Part shown: positions 57,666 through 64,000 of the stretch, one piece after another
Position numbering within the stretch: the first letter of the stretch is position 1
How the letters are laid out: every line of letters begins with the position of its first letter
Assembly (NCBI RefSeq): GCF_013337285.1
Contig: NZ_SUPW01000002.1
Location: 496,001-560,000, forward strand
Source of the DNA: Agrobacterium tumefaciens
Lineage (GTDB): Bacteria > Pseudomonadota > Alphaproteobacteria > Rhizobiales > Rhizobiaceae
Reading direction: 5' to 3'
Length of the DNA: 64,000 nucleotides
Position numbers and translations under genes: made by a program
The notes under the pieces: generated by a model
What the model saw: the letters and a program-made list of their open reading frames with translations, nothing else
Told to the model about the DNA's origin: nothing
The model's database searches: none

Positions 57666-57687
57666 AGGCGGCGCTTTCGCGCCGCCT
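57666..57687 (-). terminator. hairpin terminator for the DUF1127 gene
   Basis: AGGCGGCGC (57666-57674) pairs with GCGCCGCCT (57679-57687). On the minus strand the stem is followed by TTTTCTTTT, so it likely ends the transcript of the small gene above it; prmA on the other strand also stops nearby. Confidence 0.75.
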
Positions 57688-57780
57688 GGAACCCGCGAGC
57701 ATATGGGAGGAGCTTGCTCAAGCGGGTCGACGTATTCCTGTTCTGGTGCGGTGGAGGGAGGATCGCCGCACCGGAATTAA

Positions 57781-57954
57781 TCAGAATACGTAGCTGGACT
57801 TTGCCTTGCGACGCAGATCGGCGCGGTTCACACCGAGTGCTTCGAGCGACTTGTCGTCAAGGTTCAAAAGTGCTGCGTTGACATGGCGGCCGACCTGACG
57901 CTGGCGTGCTTCAACGACGCGATCGAAGGCGGTGCGGAGGAAAGATTTTGCCAT
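57781..57954 (-). CDS. DUF1127 domain-containing small protein
   Basis: A 57-residue basic protein starting MAKSFLRTAFDRVVEARQRQ with a C-terminal LNLDDKSLEALGVNRADLRRKAK motif, the YjiS/DUF1127 signature (a helix followed by an L-x-x-L-x-x-LGx-R pattern). Agrobacterium DUF1127 proteins have been linked to RNA-binding and phosphate or growth-phase control in the literature as I recall; this member is slightly longer than the 47-residue type. Confidence 0.85.
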   Translation of the reverse strand: MAKSFLRTAFDRVVEARQRQVGRHVNAALLNLDDKSLEALGVNRADLRRKAKSSYVF

Positions 57955-58247
57955 TGCTTCAAATCCTTGTTTGCCAGGAGAGTATCTCTCTCGCTGTGTT
58001 GATCTTGATATAAGCGATGTGATTTTGTTTAGTTAGATGGGATATCTCAATGTTGATATGCAGAAAATGCATATCACTTGTTTTTTAGTATTACTTATTT
58101 CGCAAAATATGCACAATTTATCGCCGCAATCGGTTCTGTCATATATGGCTTGAAACGGGGTTTGCCCACGTGGCATTGTCGTTGTGCGCCAATGATTTGA
58201 CGGCGTGAATGAACCGCTTTCCTCATGACAGTTCCCGAAAGACGCCC

Positions 58248-60089
58248 ATGTTCCAGACCTTCGAAAACAAATCCGCGCCGCAATTTGGCAAGGCCCGTGT
58301 CGAGGCGCTGCGCGCCGGTTTCGACGCGCTGGCTATCGATGGTTTTCTGGTGCCGCGCGCCGATGAATATCAGGGAGAATATGTGCCGGAATGCGCCGAG
58401 CGCCTGTCCTGGCTGACGGGGTTCACCGGTTCGGCCGGCATCGCGCTGGTGACACGCAGCGAGGCCGTGGTCTTCGTCGATGGCCGGTATACGACGCAGC
58501 TCAAGTCGCAGGTCGACCAATCCGTCTTCACGGGCGGTGATCTGGTCGGGGCGCCGCCTTCCGTATGGTTATCCGAACATGCGGCGCAGGGCTTCCGACT
58601 GGGGATCGATCCGTGGCTGCATACCGGCGCTGAATTGAAGCGGCTGGAAAAGGCGCTTGCGGCCAAGGGCGGCTCCGTCGTGCTGCTGGAGCGCAATCCG
58701 CTTGACGCCCTGTGGCAGGATCGCCCTTCCGAGCCGCTGGAGCCCGTTATTATCCAGCCGGAAGCCTTTACCGGCAAGCTGGCGAAGGAAAAGATCGCGC
58801 TGCTGGCGGAGGAGGTTTCGGCCAGGCAGGCTGATGCCCTGCTGGTTACCGATCCGTCTTCCATTGCCTGGATTTTCAATATTCGCGGCAATGACGTGCC
58901 GCATACACCGCATCCGCTCGCCCGCGCCATCATCTATGCCGATGGCAGGACGGATATTTTTCTCGACAAGCGCAAGACCGGCATCGAGGCTGAGGCCTAT
59001 CTGGCGCAAATGGCGACACAGCTGCCGCCATCCAAGATTGCCGATCGCCTGCATGCGATTGCCAGCGCCAAGGGCCGGGTCATGGTCGACGCAGATCTGA
59101 CACCGGTTGCGCTGACGAGCGCAATCACGGCGGCGGGCGGTATATTGGTGGAGACGTCCGATCCCGTCCGCCTGCCGCGCGCCTGCAAGAACAAGGCGGA
59201 GCTTGCCGGTTCGGCCGCAGCGCACGTGCAGGATGGCGCGGCTATGGTCGAATATCTGAGCTGGCTGGACCGCCAACAGCCGGGCAGCGTCACCGAAATC
59301 GCTGCGGTCAAGGCGCTGGAGGCAGCGCGGGCCAGGGTGGGGCAGGCGATGCAGAACCCGCTGAAGGATGTGTCTTTCGACACGATTTCCGGCGCTGGCG
59401 AACATGCCGCCATCATCCATTACCGCGTCACCACCGACACGGACCGCACACTTGCCGATGGCGAGATGTTCCTCGTCGATTCCGGCGCGCAATATGTCAA
59501 CGGCACCACCGACATCACCCGTACTGTCGCAATCGGCACGGTGCCGGAAGAGCAGAAGCGTTTCTTCACGCTGGTGCTTAAGGGGGTGATCGGCATCAGC
59601 ACTGCACGGTTTCCGAAGGGAACGCGTGGTTGCGACCTTGATCCCCTGGCGCGCACCGCGCTGTGGAAGGCAGGCGCCGATTATGCCCATGGCACCGGCC
59701 ACGGTGTCGGCTCCTATCTCTCGGTGCATGAGGGACCGCAGCGTATCGCGAGGCTTTCGACGCAGGAGTTGCTGCCGGGCATGATCCTGTCGAACGAGCC
59801 GGGTTATTACCGCCCCGGTGCTTTCGGCATCCGCATCGAGAACCTGATCTATGTGCGGGAGGCGCAGGAGGTGGCCGGCGGCGACCAGCCAATGCTCTCC
59901 TTTGAGACGCTGACCTGGTGCCCCATCGACAACAGGCTTGTCGTCGTGTCACTCCTGACCGACGAGGAACTCGACTGGCTGAATGCCTACCACGCCGACG
60001 TTCTGGAGAAGCTCTCTCCGCTGATCACTGATGAAGAGGTTAAAGCCTGGCTTGTTGCAGCGACCAGGCCACTGGAGAGGATCGCTTAA
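58248..60089 (+). CDS. pepP: aminopeptidase P (Xaa-Pro aminopeptidase, M24)
   Basis: A cytosolic metallopeptidase that removes N-terminal residues preceding proline. From 58248 the product is 613 residues, the long eukaryote-like form: two N-terminal creatinase-type domains (~1-310) and a pita-bread catalytic domain with metal ligands in MFLVDSGAQYVNGTTDITRT (two Asp), GTGHGVGSYLSVHEGP (His) and SNEPGYY plus GIRIENL (two Glu). ATG 58209 would add 13 residues; the shorter start gives a homologue-like MFQTFE N-terminus. It overlaps azlD convergently by 4 bases. Confidence 0.93.
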   Translation: MFQTFENKSAPQFGKARVEALRAGFDALAIDGFLVPRADEYQGEYVPECAERLSWLTGFTGSAGIALVTRSEAVVFVDGRYTTQLKSQVDQSVFTGGDLVGAPPSVWLSEHAAQGFRLGIDPWLHTGAELKRLEKALAAKGGSVVLLERNPLDALWQDRPSEPLEPVIIQPEAFTGKLAKEKIALLAEEVSARQADALLVTDPSSIAWIFNIRGNDVPHTPHPLARAIIYADGRTDIFLDKRKTGIEAEAYLAQMATQLPPSKIADRLHAIASAKGRVMVDADLTPVALTSAITAAGGILVETSDPVRLPRACKNKAELAGSAAAHVQDGAAMVEYLSWLDRQQPGSVTEIAAVKALEAARARVGQAMQNPLKDVSFDTISGAGEHAAIIHYRVTTDTDRTLADGEMFLVDSGAQYVNGTTDITRTVAIGTVPEEQKRFFTLVLKGVIGISTARFPKGTRGCDLDPLARTALWKAGADYAHGTGHGVGSYLSVHEGPQRIARLSTQELLPGMILSNEPGYYRPGAFGIRIENLIYVREAQEVAGGDQPMLSFETLTWCPIDNRLVVVSLLTDEELDWLNAYHADVLEKLSPLITDEEVKAWLVAATRPLERIA

Positions 60090-60400
60090 AGCAGCCCAAA
60101 ATGCCTGATGGCGATGACGACGGCCCAGCCGATCGCCAGCATCGTCAGGCCGGGAAACCGCAGGCAGACCAGAAGGGCTGCCGCCATGCCGATCTTCACC
60201 TCGTATCCGCCTTCGAAAAAGGCGGGTGCGACAAGCGTGGTCAGAACCGCAACGGGTACGGCGTTCAGCCCCGCTTCCATGCGCGGCGGGATGGATTTCA
60301 TCCGCGTCATCAGCACATAACCGCCGATGCGGGTGAGATAGGTGGCGACGGCGGCGAGCGCGATCAGGATCATCGTATCGGTGTGGAGCATGTCGCTCAT
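60086..60400 (-). CDS. azlD: AzlD family branched-chain amino acid exporter subunit
   Basis: A 104-residue protein with about three or four hydrophobic segments: ILIALAAVATYLTRIGGYVLMTR, SGLNAVPVAVLTTLVAPAFFEGG-like stretch (EAGLNAVPVAVLTTLVAPAFFEGGYE) and FPGLTMLAIGWAVVIAIRHFGLL. It is always paired with AzlC; in B. subtilis the AzlCD pair exports branched-chain amino acids. It starts in an ATGA overlap with azlC, and its end overlaps the pepP stop on the other strand. Confidence 0.88.
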   Translation of the reverse strand: MSDMLHTDTMILIALAAVATYLTRIGGYVLMTRMKSIPPRMEAGLNAVPVAVLTTLVAPAFFEGGYEVKIGMAAALLVCLRFPGLTMLAIGWAVVIAIRHFGLL

Positions 60401-61116
60401 GGCGTTTCCACCCTGTTTTCAGGAGTGGCCTCGCCGTTGGGTTTGGGCGGATAAAGGACGGCGACGAGAATGCCGGCAATCGCACCGAGGCTGACATGCC
60501 AGGGGGAGCCGACGAAGTGATAGGCGACCGTTGCGCCAACCGCACTTGCCAGCATCACCGGGTAGAAATTCTCCCGCTGGCGGAAGCTCAAGACCATGCC
60601 CATGAAATAGATCGGCAAAAGCACGTCAAGGCCGATGGCCTTGGGATCGCCGACGAGATTGCCGAGCGAGGCGCCGAGAATGGTCATGGCCAGCCACAGC
60701 ACATAGACCGGCGCGGCAAAGCCCATATACCAGGAGAAACCGACCGTGCCGGTGTTTTCATATTTCCGGACCGATTCGGCGAATTGCGGATCTACCAGAA
60801 CGAAGAAGCCGGCCGCCTTTTGCATCAGCGACCAGCCGGAGATCATTCGGGCAATGGCAGCCGAATAAAGGATATGGCGGAAATTGACGGCGAAGACGGA
60901 AAGAACGATCAGCCATGGGGCGACCTTCTGGCCAAACAGTTCGATGCCGACAAGCTGGCTCGCGCCGGCATAGACGGTGCCGCTCATGATCGTGGCTTCG
61001 GTGACGCTCAGGCCGTTATCGACTGCAACCGCGCCGAACAGCGCGCCAAAGGGGGCGGCGGAAAGGGCGATTGGAAAACCGGTCCTCAGTCCCTCGCGAA
61101 AATCTTTATTGAACAT
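60397..61116 (-). CDS. azlC: AzlC family transporter, branched-chain amino acid exporter subunit
   Basis: A 239-residue protein with about six hydrophobic segments. It starts MFNKDFREGLRTGFPIALSAAPFGALFGAVAV, followed by SEVTIMSGTVYAGASQ-like (TEATIMSGTVYAGASQLVGIELF), NFRHILYSAAIARM and DPQFAESVRKYENTG, all AzlC landmarks. ATG 61116 is preferred, with AAGGAG 11 bases upstream; an in-frame extension to 61167 adds a non-conserved segment. Confidence 0.9.
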   Translation of the reverse strand: MFNKDFREGLRTGFPIALSAAPFGALFGAVAVDNGLSVTEATIMSGTVYAGASQLVGIELFGQKVAPWLIVLSVFAVNFRHILYSAAIARMISGWSLMQKAAGFFVLVDPQFAESVRKYENTGTVGFSWYMGFAAPVYVLWLAMTILGASLGNLVGDPKAIGLDVLLPIYFMGMVLSFRQRENFYPVMLASAVGATVAYHFVGSPWHVSLGAIAGILVAVLYPPKPNGEATPENRVETP

Positions 61117-61296
61117 TCTCTGGAAACTCCTTGCCGCCGCTCTATCGCCGTCCCGGCTGGCTGGCAAACGAATTGCATGAATGGATCGATTGATTCCCTT
61201 GAAGCTTCCGTTACGGTAACGCCGACAGGCAACGCCGGACGAGAGATCTCATAGGGTTTCGTCGGGGCGTCCAAATCGTGAAATCATGGAAGATCA

Positions 61297-61533
61297 ATGC
61301 TCGAAAAGCAGGAAAAGGCGGTCCTGGCCGCGCGTATCAAGGATTACCTTGCCCGGGAGACCGAAACCGAGATGGGCCTTCTTGAGGCGGAAATTTTCGT
61401 GGAGTTTCTGGCCGAGGAGGTCGGATATGTTTTCTATAATCAGGGGCTGAAGGATGCACATGCTGCAATCCTGCGGCGTCTTGAGGACGCGGCCGGTGAC
61501 ATCGACGTGTTGGAAAAACCGAGGTTGCGTTAA
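61297..61533 (+). CDS. DUF2164 domain-containing small protein
   Basis: A 78-residue, acidic, mostly helical protein beginning MLEKQEKAVLAARIKDYLARETETEMGLLEAEIFVEFLAEEVGYVFYNQGLKDA. The pattern of an N-terminal helix then a FxxEFLAEEVGxxFYNQGL block is DUF2164. The function is unknown. It is a single gene between azlC and pncA, in divergent and convergent orientation respectively. Confidence 0.8.
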   Translation: MLEKQEKAVLAARIKDYLARETETEMGLLEAEIFVEFLAEEVGYVFYNQGLKDAHAAILRRLEDAAGDIDVLEKPRLR

Positions 61534-61541
61534 AGGGGCGG

Positions 61542-62168
61542 TCAGTCGCGCAATATGTCGCGGCTGTTGACGATTGCGGCGCCCTTTTCCCGCATGGCTG
61601 CAATCGCGGCCTTTATGCCCTGTGGATCGATGCCGCGGCTTGCATCCTCGATGAAGCGGACCTTGATGCCGGGTAACATGGCGATGGCATCGAGCACCGA
61701 AAAACGGACACAATAATCGGTGGCGAGGCCGCATATATCGAGCTGCGTCACGCCCTGACGGGCCAGATAATCGGCAAGGCCTGTTGTCGCCGACTGGTCA
61801 TTGTCGCGAAAGGCGGAATAGCTGTCGACGGCGGGGTTTTCACCCTTCTGCTGAATATAGTCGAATGCTTCCGTCTTCAGATCGGGGTGGAATTCCGCAT
61901 CCTGCGTGCCCTGCACGCAATGGTCCGGCCACATCATCTGCGGTTTGCCGGAAAGTTCGCCCATGTCGAAAGGTTTCCTGCCGGGATGCTGGGACGCGAA
62001 ACTGCCGTGGTTTTCCGGGTGCCAGTCCTGCGAGGCGACGATGAGGTCATAACCGCCATTGTCGATCAGGGCATTGGCGGCAGGCACGATCCTGTCCCCT
62101 TCGGTAACGGCCAGATTGCCGCCGGGGCAAAAGCCGTTCTGGATGTCGATGAGCAGCAGCGCCTTCAT
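61542..62168 (-). CDS. pncA: nicotinamidase PncA
   Basis: Hydrolyses nicotinamide to nicotinate in NAD salvage. The 208-residue product shows LLIDIQNGFCPGG (catalytic Asp), zinc ligands in ASQDWHPENHGSFAS, MWPDHCVQGTQDAEF, and the catalytic Cys in GLATDYCVRFSVLDA. GGGAGGCAAAT precedes the ATG at 62168. It also processes pyrazinamide-type amides in other species. Confidence 0.92.
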   Translation of the reverse strand: MKALLLIDIQNGFCPGGNLAVTEGDRIVPAANALIDNGGYDLIVASQDWHPENHGSFASQHPGRKPFDMGELSGKPQMMWPDHCVQGTQDAEFHPDLKTEAFDYIQQKGENPAVDSYSAFRDNDQSATTGLADYLARQGVTQLDICGLATDYCVRFSVLDAIAMLPGIKVRFIEDASRGIDPQGIKAAIAAMREKGAAIVNSRDILRD

Positions 62169-62620
62169 GATTTGCCTCCCTTTTGCCAGCAGGATGCCAA
62201 GCCGGCTTTGGCGGATCAAGTCCCCATTCAACCTTTGTGCCCACGTGACTGGTGGATGACGACAGCTTGTCCCGTCGCAGTCCTGCCGCATTTACAGCAA
62301 ATTTCCGGCCAAGTCGGAATTTACCTGACGATGCGGCGACGGAAACTTTAAAGGCCGATGACGCCCCGCGGGGCATTTTTTGGGGACGAGCGATGTAATG
62401 CACGCCGTTCCAGTACAGTCATCGTTTCGCCTTCGCCTGACATGCGCAGACCTTAACGAAGTATTTTTGCAGGGACTCGTAAACACTTTGGTTACCATAA
62501 TTCGTCATGCTTCGAACCAGTCAGTTCCGAAAGCGGCGTGGTGTTCACCCGCTGTTCGGATGCCCCAAAATCCCACCGGCATTGTCCGGGTGTGCGTGAA
62601 CGGTTCGAGTAACGAGTATC
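62169..62620. other. 452-base intergenic region before the DUF2778 gene
   Basis: It holds divergent promoters for pncA and the DUF2778 gene. A GTAAACACTTTGGTTACC stretch at 62479-62496 is weakly palindromic. No gene or strong terminator is seen. Confidence 0.45.
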
Positions 62621-63889
62621 ATGGCGTTTTCTGCTGCGGCCTATAATGGCGCCGGTCTTGCCGGGTCGTCTTGCCTCAAGAAAGGCAAATCCTTTTCGCT
62701 TGGCCGAATGTCCGCGCTGCTCGGCGGCGGTGCCTTTGCCGGACTTTTCGCTTTTGCTGCCTTCGCATCGCTGCATAGCATGGCGGCCGCCTCGCATGGC
62801 GTTGGGCAATTTGAAAAGACGCTGGTGGCCCGGCTTGATTCCGCCGAAGCGGCGATCGGCCACGTGACGGGGCGGGATATTCACGTCCGCAAGTTTTCCC
62901 GCCTGAGCGATCACAGCCATGGCCCGCAAAAGGCCGTTCGCCTTGCCGGCATCATGCCGGAGATCGGCGCGAAGGAATTCCGCGAGCGTTTTGGCGCGGC
63001 GGCGAATGCCAAAGGGCAGGCGACGGTGAAGGAACTTGCCGCGCTCAGGCCTTCGGCAATCGTCGATTCGGCGCTTGGGCGCACCACTGATGTGGCCTAT
63101 CAAAGCGCTGCCTCGCAACATCCGGCATTCGAAGTGGCGCTGGCACGCCCGCAGATCGAGGAAGAGGCGAGCAGCCTGCTTCCTGATGATGTGCCGCTTC
63201 CGAGCTTCCGGCCCGAAGTGGCGGCGGCCGAGACGGTTGAGCCGTCGCCGCGTCCCGCCCTTTCCAAAGCTGCTGTTGCTTCAGCCCCCGATTTTGATGC
63301 GCCGGTTCCGCTGCGCGCGCCGCAGCAGCCCAAGCAGGGCACCGGTGCCATGCTTGCCTTTGCAAAGCCTGACAATCCGATGCGCGAGCCGAGCAAGATG
63401 GATGCGGTTCCGTGGCCGGATCGCGGCAATGGCACGGCGATTTACGATATTTCCTCCGGCACGGTTCACATGCCGAATGGCGAGAAGCTGGAAGCGCATT
63501 CCGGCATCGGCAAGATGCGCGACAACCCCGACTTTGTTCACGTCAGAATGCGCGGCTCTACGCCGCCCTCCAGCTATCGTCTGACGATGCGCGAAGCGCG
63601 GTTTCATGGCGTCGAAGCCATTCGCCTGACACCGGAAAACGGCGTCAACCCGCATGGTCGTGATGGACTTCTTGCCCATACCTACATGCTGGCGAAACGC
63701 GGCGAATCGAATGGCTGTGTCGTGTTCCGGGATTATTCCCGCTTTCTGGCCGCCTTCAAGCGCGGCGAAGTCAAGCGCATGATCGTCGTGCCGAAACTGA
63801 ACGGTAACCGACCGACGCTTGCCAGCAGCGGCGGTAAAAGTGGCGGCAAGACGCTGCTCAGCATGTTCTCGCGCGGCAGTGATTCCTGA
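62621..63889 (+). CDS. DUF2778 domain protein, putative L,D-transpeptidase-like effector or murein enzyme
   Basis: A 422-residue protein: N-terminal membrane helix (SALLGGGAFAGLFAFAAFASL, ~31-51), a long Ala/Pro-rich region, then the C-terminal DUF2778 domain (~272-395) starting GTAIYDISSGTVHMPNGEKLEAHSG. His353 in LLAHTYMLAKRGE and Cys366 in ESNGCVVF match the HxxxxxxxxxxSxGC pattern of L,D-transpeptidase-like folds. Relatives include the Tlde1-type toxins delivered by type VI secretion. No immunity gene is seen before the window edge, so a housekeeping envelope role is equally possible. Confidence 0.8.
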   Translation: MAFSAAAYNGAGLAGSSCLKKGKSFSLGRMSALLGGGAFAGLFAFAAFASLHSMAAASHGVGQFEKTLVARLDSAEAAIGHVTGRDIHVRKFSRLSDHSHGPQKAVRLAGIMPEIGAKEFRERFGAAANAKGQATVKELAALRPSAIVDSALGRTTDVAYQSAASQHPAFEVALARPQIEEEASSLLPDDVPLPSFRPEVAAAETVEPSPRPALSKAAVASAPDFDAPVPLRAPQQPKQGTGAMLAFAKPDNPMREPSKMDAVPWPDRGNGTAIYDISSGTVHMPNGEKLEAHSGIGKMRDNPDFVHVRMRGSTPPSSYRLTMREARFHGVEAIRLTPENGVNPHGRDGLLAHTYMLAKRGESNGCVVFRDYSRFLAAFKRGEVKRMIVVPKLNGNRPTLASSGGKSGGKTLLSMFSRGSDS

Positions 63890-63902
63890 TCCGTCTTGTT
63901 TC

Positions 63903-64000
63903 TTAGCGGCTGCGCCGCTGCGTCAGCACCATGCCGGCGAGGATGAGAAGAATGCCAAGCGCGCTTGCCCAGATTTTCGGCGGATGATCGCTGAAAAGAT
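63903..64000 (-). CDS. DMT-superfamily transporter, C-terminal fragment
   Basis: The last 31 residues of a minus-strand protein whose start lies beyond base 64000. The translation reads LFSDHPPKIWASALGILLIL and ends MVLTQRRSR, a final membrane helix with a basic tail as in 10-span EamA transporters. Confidence 0.6.
   Translation of the reverse strand, partial: LFSDHPPKIWASALGILLILAGMVLTQRRSR

Overview
The window reads as a chromosomal segment of a Rhizobiales alphaproteobacterium, most likely Agrobacterium (A. fabrum/tumefaciens type). The reasons are the rhizobial order of the mraZ-to-ligA division cluster, a long-linker FtsZ, the betaine-lipid genes btaAB behind a Pho box, a RIME-like intergenic palindrome, CtrA-type TTAA-N7-TTAA motifs, and uniformly GC-rich third positions. 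The assignment rests on gene content and order; no database search was possible.

Left part (1-19,000). This part holds a CoA-transferase cut by the window edge, a lysophospholipase-like hydrolase, the ABC-F factor ettA, and an ArsR-methyltransferase fusion regulator coupled to metF behind a perfect 16-bp palindrome. A 25-residue membrane ORF follows. Five peptidoglycan-cleaving enzymes are then spread over about 10 kb: an MltB-like and two SLT transglycosylases, a GH25 muramidase, and an AmiD-type amidase. Between them lie btaA-btaB, a LysE exporter, pyrophosphate-dependent phosphofructokinase and a TerB/J-domain protein. Two tandem paralogous FAD oxidases close this part.

Middle (19,000-50,130). 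The RNase P RNA gene is followed by an HxlR regulator divergent from an SDR and a quinone-oxidoreductase-like gene. Next comes the dcw cluster: mraZ-rsmH-ftsL-ftsI-murE-murF-mraY-murD-ftsW-murG-murC-murB, with many 4-base overlaps. Four CCCA-core boxes at exact 10-bp spacing precede mraZ. After murB come two tiny membrane ORFs, a terminator and an opposite-strand MHS-type transporter, and then ddl-ftsQ-ftsA-ftsZ, lpxC, bamD, recN and ligA. The locus therefore encodes the cytoplasmic murein-precursor pathway from MurB/MurC to MurG, the core divisome, the first committed lipid A step, and an outer-membrane assembly lipoprotein.

Right part (50,130-64,000). This is a mixed housekeeping and accessory stretch: an APH-fold kinase, a GNAT acetyltransferase, a DMT exporter divergent from a LysR regulator, a DEDDh exonuclease, CreA, an orphan CheW, a SCO protein, prmA, a DUF1127 protein, aminopeptidase P, azlCD, a DUF2164 protein, nicotinamidase, a DUF2778 putative L,D-transpeptidase-like protein, and the tail of a DMT transporter at the edge.

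I see no CRISPR array, insertion sequence, prophage or tRNA. No clearly new multi-gene system stands out. The best leads are regulatory sites (SahR-like, MraZ, Pho, CtrA, HxlR and LysR candidates), the small membrane ORFs, an orphan terminator hairpin beside cheW, and the paired FAD oxidases.
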